64,000 bases of DNA from Paenibacillus thalictri (GCF_004307995.1 NZ_SIRE01000009.1:124001-188000); one strand, 5' to 3'; shown: positions 10,025 to 18,878, numbered from the stretch's first letter. Numbers and translations are program-made. The notes: generated from the letters alone by a model not told the origin.

Positions 10025-11368
10025 ATCGCTATTTCATTTAATTATTCCAGTGCATTGCCCTTCATTCAGCAGCATGAAGTGGATTATTTCGGCGAGTTTG
10101 TCAAAACCGCGCACAACATGCTCCATGAGAAAAAGGGTCCCGGATCCGATTATGTGGGATGGGTGGACCTGCCGCTTCAGTACGATAAAGAAGAATTTGC
10201 GCGTATTAAGCAAGCCGCGGCGCGTATTCGCAGCCATTCCGACGCTTTGATCGTGATCGGGATCGGGGGTTCGTATTTGGGAGCGAGATCGGCGATCGAA
10301 GCGTTGTCCCACACCTTCCATAATGAGATGAGCGGCACAACGAAAATTTATTTTGCCGGTCAAAATATTAGCTCCACTTATATCTCGCACCTGCTTGAAC
10401 TGCTGGATGGCAAAGATATTTCTCTCAACGTTATTTCCAAGTCGGGCACAACGACGGAACCGGCGATCGCTTTCCGGATTTTGCGCGATTACATGGAGAA
10501 GAAATACGGCAAAGAAGGCGCCAAAGAGCGGATTTTTGCCACCACCGACCAAGCGAAGGGCGCGTTAAAGAAGCTAGCCGACGAAGAAGGTTATGAAACG
10601 TTTGTTATTCCGGACGATGTGGGCGGACGTTATTCCGTGCTGACCGCTGTAGGCCTTCTGCCGATCGCCGCCGCGGGACTCGATATCGACAAAATGATGG
10701 CCGGCGCGGCCGCAGCTGCGGACAAATACAACAACGCCGACCTTGCAACCAATGAAAGCTACCAGTACGCTGCCGTTCGTAATGCGTTGTACCGTAAAGG
10801 CAAATCGATCGAGCTGCTGGCTAACTTCGAGCCGTCGCTGCATTTTGTAGCGGAATGGTGGAAGCAGTTGTTCGGCGAAAGCGAAGGGAAAGACCAGAAA
10901 GGTCTGTACCCGGCATCCGTCGATTTCACGACTGACCTGCATTCCATGGGACAATATGTGCAGGAAGGCCGCCGCGATCTGATCGAGACGGTGCTGCTCG
11001 TGAAGAAACCTCAGATCGAGTGGACCATCGGCGAAGACGCCAGCAACCTGGACGGCTTAAATTTCTTGGCCGGCATGACCATGGATGAAGTGAACAAACA
11101 AGCGGCTCTAGGCACACGCATCGCCCATGTGGACGGAGGCGTGCCGAACCTGGTCATCGAACTGGACGAGCTGAATGAATATACGTATGGAGAAATGGTC
11201 TATTTCTTCGAGAAGGCATGCGGAATCAGCGGCTTGCTGCTTGGAGTCAACCCGTTCGATCAACCGGGCGTGGAAGCCTACAAGACCAACATGTTTGCGC
11301 TGCTCGGCAAACCGGGCTTTGAAGCGCAAAAAGCCGAGCTGCAGAAGCGTTTGGCGGATACGAAGTAA
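10025..11368 (+). CDS. pgi: Glucose-6-phosphate isomerase with apparent non-standard start
   Basis: Interconverts glucose 6-phosphate and fructose 6-phosphate, returning pentose-pathway products to glycolysis. Signatures: [35 protein letters not shown] and [18 protein letters not shown]. Homology appears to extend upstream of the first canonical start (a TTG at 10055): the codons before it read [16 protein letters not shown], matching the Bacillus-type N-terminus. The strong ribosome site AAAGGAG at 10009-10015 is nine bases before an ATC at 10025, which would give a 447-residue protein of normal size. Thus either initiation is at AUC (or the AUU at 10031), or an ATG was changed by mutation or sequencing error, or a shortened 437-residue protein starts at TTG without a ribosome site. 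Last gene of the zwf-tkt-tal-pgi operon. Confidence 0.93.
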   Translation: MAISFNYSSALPFIQQHEVDYFGEFVKTAHNMLHEKKGPGSDYVGWVDLPLQYDKEEFARIKQAAARIRSHSDALIVIGIGGSYLGARSAIEALSHTFHNEMSGTTKIYFAGQNISSTYISHLLELLDGKDISLNVISKSGTTTEPAIAFRILRDYMEKKYGKEGAKERIFATTDQAKGALKKLADEEGYETFVIPDDVGGRYSVLTAVGLLPIAAAGLDIDKMMAGAAAAADKYNNADLATNESYQYAAVRNALYRKGKSIELLANFEPSLHFVAEWWKQLFGESEGKDQKGLYPASVDFTTDLHSMGQYVQEGRRDLIETVLLVKKPQIEWTIGEDASNLDGLNFLAGMTMDEVNKQAALGTRIAHVDGGVPNLVIELDELNEYTYGEMVYFFEKACGISGLLLGVNPFDQPGVEAYKTNMFALLGKPGFEAQKAELQKRLADTK

Positions 11369-11427
11369 AAGCGTGTAACTGAAGAACTTAAGATAAGCTA
11401 AGACCCCAAGTGACATGACGTCAATTG

Positions 11428-11600
11428 AGGCCACTGAAAAAGTAGCGAAGTGAGCGAAATCATGCTGGAGAAGCGCCAGCGTTCGCCTTTGTCCCCGGAT
11501 TTCACCCGCCATAAGCGGGTATCATCCAAGAAATTCGGGGACAATCAGCGATCGGAGGAATGATTCGCACATGCAGTGTTCACACTTGTTCAGTGGCCTC
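11428..11600. repeat. Dispersed palindromic repeat element with 12-bp terminal inverted repeats
   Basis: The unit is bounded by GAGGCCACTGAA (11428-11439) and its exact reverse complement TTCAGTGGCCTC (11589-11600). Inside, TTGTCCCCG pairs with CGGGGACAA, and CCCGC-cataa-GCGGG forms an inner stem, so the RNA or single strand would fold into a branched structure. The left 48 bases recur at 2872-2922. It has no coding capacity and resembles a MITE or REP-like element. It occupies most of the convergent gap after pgi; 11601-11740 shows no clear gene or signal beyond a short T-rich stretch. Confidence 0.75.
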
Positions 11601-11740
11601 CGTCATTTCGGGGTCTTTTTGCGTTTGCCGCAGCCGCACGGAGCTTTGCTGCTGTAGAATGCCCATTGGCTGCCTGCAGCATGGCGTCAGTTTTTTTTAG
11701 AAAGTGCTTTTTAAGGCTTCGAGACGTCCGCTCATCCGGC

Positions 11741-12922
11741 TTACCCCGGCTCGACAATAACACCTTCGAACGCGGAGCGGTAGATCGCCCGGATATCGGC
11801 TTCATGCAGCGGAAGCGGGCTGCGGGCAAGCAGCCGTTTCTGCTTCACTCCGTCGGCGGTCAGACTCTCCAAGGCATCTTCGGGAATGTTAAAGCCTGAA
11901 AGTCTCGTCGGAATCCCGACATCCTGCACCAGCCGCTGCAGATGCTCCACGCAAGCGTATGAGGCGTCCGTTTCGGATAAAAACGCCTTGTTCCCGCCAA
12001 GCGCCTCCAAAATGTCGCCCATCCGTTTGACGCAGCTTTGGCGGATATACCCCATTACGTAAGGCAGCAGTACGGCATTCGACTCGCCGTGCGAGATGTG
12101 GAATTGGCCGCCAAGCGGATAAGCGAGCGCGTGCACGCCGGCCACCCCGGCGTTAAAGAAGGCGAGCCCGGCCAAATAGCTGCCGTAGCTCATGCTGCAA
12201 CGCGCCTGCCTGTCGCTGCCGTCCGCCACGGCTTTGCGCAGCGATCCGGCAATGAGGCGGATGGCATGGAGCGCAAGTCCGTCGGTAGCCGGGGAGGCGT
12301 TGACGGAAATATACGCCTCGACCGCGTGGGTTAACGCGTCGATGCCCGTTGCCGCGGTTACCTTGGCCGGTACCGTCAAGGTCAGATCGGGATCGACAAT
12401 CGCCGTGTCGGCGAGCAGAAACGGATGGGTCACGACGTCTTTGGTCGTCGCAAGCGACAGAACTGCGATGTCGGTGACTTCCGAACCGGTGCCGGACGTC
12501 GTCGGAATTAAAATTTTCGGCAGTCCTTTATGCTCCGGCTTGCGGCTGCCGCTCAAATTCAAATAATCCGCGACCTTTCCGTCCTGAGGCGCCAGCACCG
12601 CGGCTAGCTTCGCCAAATCCATTGCGCTGCCGCCGCCGATGCCGATGACCAGATCGAAGCCGCCCGACCGGGTGTAAGCGACAAGCCGCTCGCCTACTTC
12701 AAGAGGGGGCTCGGGCACCGTATCGGAATAAATATCGATCGAGTAGCCCTCCGCGACCAGCGGCGCGAGCACGCCGTCAACGACGCCGATTTGCCGCAGC
12801 ACCGCATCGGTAACGACGAGAATCCGCGACGGGCGGTGTTTGGCGACTTCCGGCAGCAGCTGAGCGATTGCGCCCGGACCGGTGAAGCTGAGCGGTGTAA
12901 ATACAAGCTTAGCAAAACTCAT
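11741..12922 (-). CDS. Iron-containing alcohol dehydrogenase (BlcB/AttL-like, candidate 4-hydroxybutyrate dehydrogenase)
   Basis: A 393-residue group III alcohol dehydrogenase. The NAD-binding GIGGGSAMD is at residues 94-102, PTTSGTGSE at 140-148, and the iron ligands are visible as Asp195, His199 (in DALTHAVEAY), His264 (GVHALAYPL) and His278 (FHISHGES). It is the last gene of a three-gene operon with a lactonase and an aldehyde dehydrogenase. This exact set corresponds to AttL/BlcB, AttM/BlcC and AttK/BlcA of Agrobacterium, in which this enzyme oxidises 4-hydroxybutyrate to succinate semialdehyde. Family assignment is firm; the substrate is inferred from the operon. AAAGGAG precedes the ATG. 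Confidence 0.9.
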   Translation of the reverse strand: MSFAKLVFTPLSFTGPGAIAQLLPEVAKHRPSRILVVTDAVLRQIGVVDGVLAPLVAEGYSIDIYSDTVPEPPLEVGERLVAYTRSGGFDLVIGIGGGSAMDLAKLAAVLAPQDGKVADYLNLSGSRKPEHKGLPKILIPTTSGTGSEVTDIAVLSLATTKDVVTHPFLLADTAIVDPDLTLTVPAKVTAATGIDALTHAVEAYISVNASPATDGLALHAIRLIAGSLRKAVADGSDRQARCSMSYGSYLAGLAFFNAGVAGVHALAYPLGGQFHISHGESNAVLLPYVMGYIRQSCVKRMGDILEALGGNKAFLSETDASYACVEHLQRLVQDVGIPTRLSGFNIPEDALESLTADGVKQKRLLARSPLPLHEADIRAIYRSAFEGVIVEPG

Positions 12923-12951
12923 TTGCGGGTAGCTCCTTTCATGCCGAAAGT

Positions 12952-13800
12952 TTACTCGTAGTAGCCTTCGGTCGATTTGCGGAATTTAGCGAACTGATCG
13001 GCATCGTGCCCGAACCATACCTGCGCTTTCGTCTCGTGAGCGAGCCGCCGGATTTTCTCAACGGAAGCGGTGTAACCGAGCGAATCGTAAATAATGCCTG
13101 GCGGCTTGACCGGCGGGCCATAACTTTCCGCCGTATAAATCGCGTCTGCGGCCAAAATGATGCTGCCGGTCTCCGGCATCTGCACGTGCAGCCCAAGCAT
13201 GCCCCAGGCGTGGCCGCTGCCAAGATTGACGACGCGGATGCCTTCGGCCAGCGGCAGGTTGTCTTCGCTGCGCTTCACGGTGCGCCATTGCAGATTGCTT
13301 TTGATCCAGGCATCGATGTCGGCCCAGATGTAGGCGCCTTCTTTTTGATTGCGGGCGTACGTTTGCAAAGTGCCGTTAAATTCGTCTTCGTGCACGATAA
13401 TCGTCGCGTTCGTAAACATTTCGAGACATCCGGCATGATCCAGATGCAGGTGGGAAGCTACGACGAACTTGATATCCTCCGGACGCACCTTCAACTGCTC
13501 AAGCCGGTTGTGCAGGTAACATTCCTCGCTGGCCGTCCAAGGAAAAGCTTGCTGCGTCGAGGACGCCCAACGGCCCTCCGGTCCCATTGAATTCGGATTG
13601 CAGGCGGTATCGAACAAAATTTTGCCTTCCGGATGGTCGATCAGCACCGTATAAATCGGGAACTCGACAAACTGCGCGGGAGCGTTCGGATTGCTGACCG
13701 TTGCCGGGTTGTGCATCGCGATCATCCAGTTTTTATCCATACTCATACGGCCGTTGTCCATCACATACAGTTTCGGTTTCGGGTGAATGATATTGCACAT
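12952..13800 (-). CDS. Metallo-beta-lactamase-fold lactonase (AttM/BlcC/AHL lactonase family)
   Basis: A 282-residue zinc hydrolase. The dinuclear zinc motif HLHLDHAG is at residues 117-124, with a further zinc His in the GSGHAWGMLGLHV segment and a late His in VWFGHDADQF. The N-terminal layout, with FPIYTVLIDHPEGKILFDT before the motif, matches the N-acyl homoserine lactonase family that includes AttM. In the Agrobacterium blc operon the homologous enzyme opens gamma-butyrolactone to 4-hydroxybutyrate and can also cleave AHL signals. The gap to the preceding aldehyde dehydrogenase is 13 bases and to the following alcohol dehydrogenase 29, so all three are co-transcribed. GAGGAGG lies eight bases before the ATG. 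Lactone specificity is inferred. Confidence 0.88.
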   Translation of the reverse strand: MCNIIHPKPKLYVMDNGRMSMDKNWMIAMHNPATVSNPNAPAQFVEFPIYTVLIDHPEGKILFDTACNPNSMGPEGRWASSTQQAFPWTASEECYLHNRLEQLKVRPEDIKFVVASHLHLDHAGCLEMFTNATIIVHEDEFNGTLQTYARNQKEGAYIWADIDAWIKSNLQWRTVKRSEDNLPLAEGIRVVNLGSGHAWGMLGLHVQMPETGSIILAADAIYTAESYGPPVKPPGIIYDSLGYTASVEKIRRLAHETKAQVWFGHDADQFAKFRKSTEGYYE

Positions 13801-13813
13801 AAGAATATCCTCC

Positions 13814-15250
13814 TCAAAATGTAGTTTTTACGGTAACAAATTTAAGTTCGGTCATTTCCTGAACCGCATATTTAATGCCTTCGCGGCCATAACCGCTGTC
13901 TTTGACGCCGCCGTACGGCATATGATCGACGCGGAAGGTCGGAATGTCGTTAACGATGATGCCGCCCGACTCAATCTGCTTGGCCGCATAAAACGCCTTC
14001 TGTATGTTAAGCGTATAGATGCCGATATTGAGGCCGTAGGCCGAACGGTTCGTCAGCTCAATCGCTTCGTCCAAGTTATCGTAAGGCACGATGGACACAA
14101 TCGGGGCAAAAGCTTCCTGGCAGGAGACGCTCATATCCGGCGTCACATCCAGCATCACGGTCGGCAAAAGCACTGCGCCCTCCCGCTTGCCGCCGCAGCC
14201 GATCCGAGCCCCGGCTTCAACCGCTTCGTTGATCCACGCTTCGATCCTCTCGGTTTCCCTCGCATGAATCATAGCGCTGATATCGGTTTGCTCGTCGGCC
14301 GGGTCGCCCACCCGCAGTTGCTTAGTTCTCTCCACAAAACGTGTGCAAAACTCGTCGTACACGGAACGGTGCACGTAGATGCGCTGCAAGGAGATGCATA
14401 CTTGGCCGGCAAACGAAAAAGCCCCCTCCACACAACGCGGGACGATACTTTCAAGCGGCACGTCAGGTTCAATGATCAGAGCCGAGTTCGAGCCGAGCTC
14501 CAGCGTCGTTTTGCGCAGACCGGCTTTTTCTTTGATCGTCCGGCCAACCGCCGAGCTGCCGGTGAACGTGATCTTGCGCACGTGCGGATCGGTGACTAAG
14601 GCGTCTCCGAGCTCCCGGCCGCTGCCGGTCACTACCTGCAGGGCGCCCTCCGGCAGGCCCGCTTGATGGAACAATTCCGCGATCGCCAGGGAGCTCAGCG
14701 GAGTTTGTTCGGCGGGTTTAAGCACCACCGTATTGCCTGCGGCCAAGGCCGGGCCCAGCTTGTGGGCAACCAGGTTAAACGGGAAATTAAAAGGAGAAAT
14801 CGCCGTAACGACGCCTAGCGGTTCCCTCCATGTAAAGCCAAGCCGGTTTTCGCCGCCCGGCGCCGCATCCATCGGAATCGTCTCGCCGTACAGCCGTTTG
14901 GCTTCTTCAGCGGAGAAGCGGTATGTGGCGATCGTACGCTCGATTTCCGCCCGTGCCGTGCGAATCGGTTTCCCGGCTTCCGCCGAGCAGATTTGGGCAA
15001 GCTCCTCTTTTTTGTCGATCATAAGCTGGACCACACCGTATAAAATATCGGCGCGCCGATGGGCGGGCAGCTCCTTCATGCGCTGAAAAGCTTCATTCGC
15101 CCCGGCAACGGCCCTTTCAACATCAGATGGGCTCGCCTTTGCGATGTGCGCGAGCAGCTTGCCGTCATAAGGCGAATGGAGCGGATAAGTCCGGTCCGCA
15201 GCGACCCATTGGCCGTTGATCCATAGTTGTTTTGTTATCGTTTCCAACAA
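13814..15250 (-). CDS. NAD(P)-dependent aldehyde dehydrogenase (BlcA/AttK-like, candidate succinate semialdehyde dehydrogenase)
   Basis: A 478-residue aldehyde dehydrogenase. Catalytic residues are in place: the oxyanion Asn in SPFNFPFN (about 155), Glu251 in ELGSNSALI and the nucleophile Cys285 in GQVCISLQR. FTGSSAVGRTI binds the cofactor. First gene of the operon behind a sigma-54 promoter. Paired with a lactonase and iron alcohol dehydrogenase, the likely substrate is succinate semialdehyde, giving succinate. Two consecutive TTG codons (15250 and 15247) are possible starts after the AGGAGG at 15255-15260; the second has the better seven-base spacing. No ATG or GTG fits, so a TTG start is well supported. 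Confidence 0.92.
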   Translation of the reverse strand: MLETITKQLWINGQWVAADRTYPLHSPYDGKLLAHIAKASPSDVERAVAGANEAFQRMKELPAHRRADILYGVVQLMIDKKEELAQICSAEAGKPIRTARAEIERTIATYRFSAEEAKRLYGETIPMDAAPGGENRLGFTWREPLGVVTAISPFNFPFNLVAHKLGPALAAGNTVVLKPAEQTPLSSLAIAELFHQAGLPEGALQVVTGSGRELGDALVTDPHVRKITFTGSSAVGRTIKEKAGLRKTTLELGSNSALIIEPDVPLESIVPRCVEGAFSFAGQVCISLQRIYVHRSVYDEFCTRFVERTKQLRVGDPADEQTDISAMIHARETERIEAWINEAVEAGARIGCGGKREGAVLLPTVMLDVTPDMSVSCQEAFAPIVSIVPYDNLDEAIELTNRSAYGLNIGIYTLNIQKAFYAAKQIESGGIIVNDIPTFRVDHMPYGGVKDSGYGREGIKYAVQEMTELKFVTVKTTF

Positions 15251-15285
15251 AACGCCTCCTTTCTTTTGATTTCATTTTATATATA

Positions 15286-15301
15286 AGCAAAAAGCGTGCC
15301 A
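15286..15301 (-). promoter_or_regulatory. Sigma-54 (-24/-12) promoter of the lactone-degradation operon
   Basis: Read on the minus strand, 15301 to 15286 is TGGCACG-CTTT-TTGCT, an essentially perfect match to the sigma-54 consensus TGGCAC(N5)TTGC with correct spacing. It lies about 35 bases before the aldehyde dehydrogenase start, and the divergent gene encodes a sigma-54 activator. Confidence 0.93.
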
Positions 15302-15389
15302 ACTTTAGAGGTGTCCGTTCGATTCCTATCCGGACGGCCATTTTCGCCAAAAATTCAGATCAGCGCCGTTGATATAAAATGGCTAGAAT

Positions 15390-15405
15390 GGTGAATATAT
15401 TCACC
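15390..15405. promoter_or_regulatory. Upstream activator site 1 (perfect palindrome)
   Basis: GGTGAATATATTCACC is a perfect 16-bp palindrome about 90 bases upstream of the sigma-54 promoter, the usual position for an enhancer bound by a sigma-54 activator. Two related sites follow near the activator gene. Confidence 0.8.
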
Positions 15406-15505
15406 GACTAGTGTGAGTACTCATCGAGCGAACCGTTGTTCTTTGCGGCTAGCATACCTAAGCGACTAAGCAGGAACTCCGCCCCTCCATGTAGAATGAA
15501 TAGGT

Positions 15506-15521
15506 GCTGAATAAATTCACC
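15506..15521. promoter_or_regulatory. Upstream activator site 2 (imperfect palindrome)
   Basis: GCTGAATAAATTCACC matches site 1 at 14 of 16 positions. It lies about 205 bases upstream of the sigma-54 promoter and 40 bases before the activator's own start, so it could also mediate autoregulation. Confidence 0.7.
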
Positions 15522-15525
15522 ACGT

Positions 15526-15541
15526 GCGGAAAAAATTCACC
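15526..15541. promoter_or_regulatory. Upstream activator half-site 3
   Basis: The right half AAATTCACC is identical to site 2, and the left half has degenerated. It is 20 bases (two helical turns) from site 2, favouring cooperative binding on the same DNA face, and abuts the activator gene's ribosome site. Confidence 0.5.
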
Positions 15542-15560
15542 GGGAAAGAGGGACGTGATC

Positions 15561-17243
15561 TTGAAGAACGCGATGATGACGGAATACTGGAAGCCGATAT
15601 TCGATTCCATGCACAACGGTGTTGTTGTCGTCGGATTGGACGGCAAGGTGCTGCAGCTTAATGCCTCGGCGCAAAAGCTGCTGCAGGTGCACGACGGCGA
15701 GTGGGAAGGCGTGCACATCACTTCGATTATTCCGAATACGAAGCTGCATCAGGTGGGTGAAAGCGGGCTCAGCACGATCGGCGAAAAGATGGAGATCCAA
15801 GGCCGGATGTGCATGGTGAACCGCACCCCGCTGTACCGCGGGGACGAGGTGGTCGGGGCAATCGGCGTCATTCAGGACATTTCCGAGATGGAGCATTACA
15901 TCAGCTTGTTGAAGCAGCTGGATTCCATTGTGGAATTTTCCACCGACGGCATTTATGTCGTCGACCGGTACGGGAAAACGCTGATGGTCAATACCGCATA
16001 CGAGCAAATTACCGGTTTTACGCGGCAGGAGCTGGTCGGCAGGCATATGGCCGACCTAACCGAAGAAGGTTACTTCGACCAATCCGTATCGCTGCTGGTG
16101 CTGGAGCAGAAAAAACAAATCTCGCTGATTCAGAAAATCAACCGTAAAAAAGAAGTGATCGTCACCGGTAATCCGGTTTTCGACAGCGACGGACATATCT
16201 CCATGGTTGTCACCAGCGTACGCGACATTACGCAGCTTAACGAAATGAAGCAGGAGCTGAATAAGGCGAAAAGCTTCTCGCAAATCCAAAATCACCGCTA
16301 TACGCTGATGTTTGACGGGCAGGAGCATTCGATCGTGTTCAGAGGGGATAAAATGCGCCGGATTTACGAGCAGATTCGCCAAATCGCTCCTTTCCCAACC
16401 AGCATTATGATATCCGGACCGTCGGGTGCAGGTAAAGAAGTGATCGCCAATCTGATCCACCATATGAGTGACAGAAAAGACCAGCCGTTTATCAAGGTGA
16501 ATTGCGCTGCCATCCCGGAAGCGCTGCTGGAGTCGGAGTTGTTCGGATACGAGGCGGGAGCGTTCACGGGAGCGCAAAAGGAAGGCCGGATCGGGCTGCT
16601 GGAGCTTGCCGATAAAGGTACGATCCTGCTCGACGAAATCGGCGAAATGCCGCTGCCGCTGCAGGTCAAGCTGCTCCGGGTGCTGCAGGAGAAGCAGGTG
16701 CAGCGCATCGGCAGCTCGAAGGTGCGGAAGCTGGACATCCGCATCTTGTCGGCCACCAACCGCGATTTGCGGGAGCGCATTCAGGCCGGCCAGTTCCGCG
16801 AAGATTTATACTACCGGCTGCTTGTGGTTGAATTGCAAATACCGCCCTTGTCGGAACGTCCGGAAGATGTAGCGGCGCTGATCGATCATTTTTTTCAATA
16901 TTACTGCAAGGCGTACCGGATCGACAAGCAGCTGTCGGAGGAAACGCGGCATCTGCTGAACGGTTACCATTGGCCGGGCAATGTGCGCGAGCTTCGCAAT
17001 CTGATCGAAAATTTGATCGTTTCCGTGCCTTCGACCGTTATCGAGACACATCATCTGCCCCGGCATATTTACGAGTCGGGATTGCCCGACAACCTCAGCA
17101 GCCTGAAAGCAAGGCTCGAAGAGTTTGAAAAACGCGCTGTAAGAGAGGCGCTGGAAAAGCACGGGTCCATCCGCAAAGCCGCCTTGGCGCTGGGGCTCGA
17201 TCATTCAACGCTGGTCAAGAAGATGAAGCGGTGGAATCCTTAA
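15561..17243 (+). CDS. Sigma-54-dependent transcriptional activator with PAS sensors
   Basis: A 560-residue enhancer-binding protein. Two PAS domains (about residues 8-115 and 120-240) precede the AAA+ domain: Walker A GPSGAGKE at 286-293, the sigma-54-contacting GAFTGA loop at 333-338, Walker B GTILLDEIG, and a Fis-type helix-turn-helix at the end (IRKAALALGLDHSTLVKKM). There is no receiver domain, so the PAS domains probably sense the signal directly. The TTG at 15561 is preferred (GAGGG eight bases upstream); a longer frame from 15504 would place the palindromic activator sites inside the gene. It is divergent from the ALDH-lactonase-ADH operon and almost certainly activates it. The ligand, perhaps a lactone or its hydroxy acid, is inferred. 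Confidence 0.93.
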   Translation: MKNAMMTEYWKPIFDSMHNGVVVVGLDGKVLQLNASAQKLLQVHDGEWEGVHITSIIPNTKLHQVGESGLSTIGEKMEIQGRMCMVNRTPLYRGDEVVGAIGVIQDISEMEHYISLLKQLDSIVEFSTDGIYVVDRYGKTLMVNTAYEQITGFTRQELVGRHMADLTEEGYFDQSVSLLVLEQKKQISLIQKINRKKEVIVTGNPVFDSDGHISMVVTSVRDITQLNEMKQELNKAKSFSQIQNHRYTLMFDGQEHSIVFRGDKMRRIYEQIRQIAPFPTSIMISGPSGAGKEVIANLIHHMSDRKDQPFIKVNCAAIPEALLESELFGYEAGAFTGAQKEGRIGLLELADKGTILLDEIGEMPLPLQVKLLRVLQEKQVQRIGSSKVRKLDIRILSATNRDLRERIQAGQFREDLYYRLLVVELQIPPLSERPEDVAALIDHFFQYYCKAYRIDKQLSEETRHLLNGYHWPGNVRELRNLIENLIVSVPSTVIETHHLPRHIYESGLPDNLSSLKARLEEFEKRAVREALEKHGSIRKAALALGLDHSTLVKKMKRWNP

Positions 17244-17321
17244 TGGAGGGAGCTTGGCTTGAATATAAGAGTTTAATGATATTAAGATCCATACTATCGG
17301 GTGCATGAGGAGATGGAGCGG

Positions 17322-18878
17322 TTGGAGGCAGTCATCATTGAAGATGAGAAGGAAATATTAAACGGGATGAAAGAAGTATTGGAGGAGCTGCACAGTCTGC
17401 CGCTCCACATCCATTCCTTTGATCATGCCGAGGAGGCGCTGCTGTATATCCGGGAACATCGTCCCGAAATTGTCATTACCGATATTGTGCTGCCGCGGAT
17501 GTCCGGCATGGAGCTGATCGAGCATATCCAGAGCAGCGGCTGTCAGCCTAAAGTTATCATTGTAAGCGGATACAACAACTTCGAATATGCGCAAAAAGGG
17601 ATCAAGCTGGGCGTTCACGATTATATTTTGAAGCCGTTTGATAATGTCCAGTTCCGCCAGGTGGTGCTCGGCATCATTGAGATGATCGGCAAGGAGCGGG
17701 AGGAACAGATGCGGCGCAGTCCGGAAGCATCGGCTTTGGGGGCCAAAGCCTTGCGGGATAAATTTCTTCATGGATTGTGCATGCAGCCGACGGCTTTGCA
17801 GGAGCACGTATATTACCGGCTCAAGTTTTGGTCGCTCGATTGGCTGGCTGAAGCGGATTATTACGTGCTCGCCATTGATTTTGCCAAGCCGCAAGGACAA
17901 CGGATCACGGAAAATGAAGCCGAGCTGAAAAGCTTCGCGATCGGCAATATCGTCGAGGAACTGATTGCCGCTTACCAGCCATCCGTATTGTTCAGAAATA
18001 CGCTGAACCATTGGTGTCTTATTACCGGCAGGCCTCATGAGATCGAAGCGCTTGCCGACGAGATTGCCGCCAAAGTGACAGCCTTTCAGAAATATCCCGT
18101 TCATATCGGGATCAGCGGGCGGACAAGGGCGGTTCAATCGTTAGCTGCGGCCTACGAGCAGGCCGTCCGCGCTTTGCACATGTGCCTGCTCGATCACCGC
18201 AGCCACAAGCTGCATTTTCCCGCGTTGACGGAACATACGGAGGCGAAGCAGGATTGGGTGCAGCGGCTTTCGGCCTGCATGCTGACGATGAACATGCAGG
18301 AGCTGGAATCGGCGGTGGAAGCGATGCTGAAGGAGTTTGCTTTGGCCGGGCATCCGACAAGCATTGGCGAGCTGTCGAGGCAATCGTTGGAACGATTGGT
18401 GGAGCTGCATTCGGCGCTGGCCTCCAGGCTGGAGAGCAGCCTGCATCATATTCCTCTGGAGCTGTGGGATGCGCTGGACCGGTGTACGGAATACGAAGAG
18501 CTCAAGCGGTGCATCGTCGATTATTTGAAGCAACTGGCGGGCCGGACCGTTTCCAGGCACTCCCACTATATTATTGAGAAGGCGAAACAGCTGATCGACA
18601 CCCATTTCGCCGAAAATATCACGATGGCAGGTACGGCCGAAGTGCTGTCGGTTCATCCGGTTTGGCTCAGCCAGCTGTTTAAACGCGAGTGCGGCATCAA
18701 TTTTGTCGATTATTTGGCGGATGTCCGCATTGAGCAGGCCAAGCGGCTGCTGCGCGATTCGGATTTGAAGATTTACGAGATTGTGCGCAAGATCGGCTAC
18801 CAGGATTTACAGCATTTCGGGCAAATTTTCAAAAAGAAAACGGGAGTATCCCCCAAGGAGTATCGATTCGGCAAATGA
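17322..18878 (+). CDS. YesN-type response regulator (receiver plus AraC DNA-binding domain)
   Basis: About 518 residues. The N-terminal receiver domain shows the acidic pair in VIIEDEKE, the phosphoacceptor Asp in IVITDIVLPRMSG and the conserved Lys in DYILKPFD. A long central region (about 140-410) of unknown fold follows, then an AraC-type double helix-turn-helix at the C-terminus (HPVWLSQLFKRECGINFVDY and QDLQHFGQIFKKKTGVSPKEYR). TTG at 17322 fits the GAGGAG at 17307-17312; GTG at 17301 or ATG at 17313 would add three to seven residues but lack a properly spaced site. It overlaps the kinase gene by four bases (ATGA). Together they likely regulate the ABC transporter genes downstream. Confidence 0.92.
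   Translation: MEAVIIEDEKEILNGMKEVLEELHSLPLHIHSFDHAEEALLYIREHRPEIVITDIVLPRMSGMELIEHIQSSGCQPKVIIVSGYNNFEYAQKGIKLGVHDYILKPFDNVQFRQVVLGIIEMIGKEREEQMRRSPEASALGAKALRDKFLHGLCMQPTALQEHVYYRLKFWSLDWLAEADYYVLAIDFAKPQGQRITENEAELKSFAIGNIVEELIAAYQPSVLFRNTLNHWCLITGRPHEIEALADEIAAKVTAFQKYPVHIGISGRTRAVQSLAAAYEQAVRALHMCLLDHRSHKLHFPALTEHTEAKQDWVQRLSACMLTMNMQELESAVEAMLKEFALAGHPTSIGELSRQSLERLVELHSALASRLESSLHHIPLELWDALDRCTEYEELKRCIVDYLKQLAGRTVSRHSHYIIEKAKQLIDTHFAENITMAGTAEVLSVHPVWLSQLFKRECGINFVDYLADVRIEQAKRLLRDSDLKIYEIVRKIGYQDLQHFGQIFKKKTGVSPKEYRFGK

Noticed and set aside
12952..13800. Beta-lactam resistance enzyme
   Set aside because: The HxHxDH-fold variant, N-terminal region and operon partners fit the AttM/AHL-lactonase family, and no signal peptide is present.
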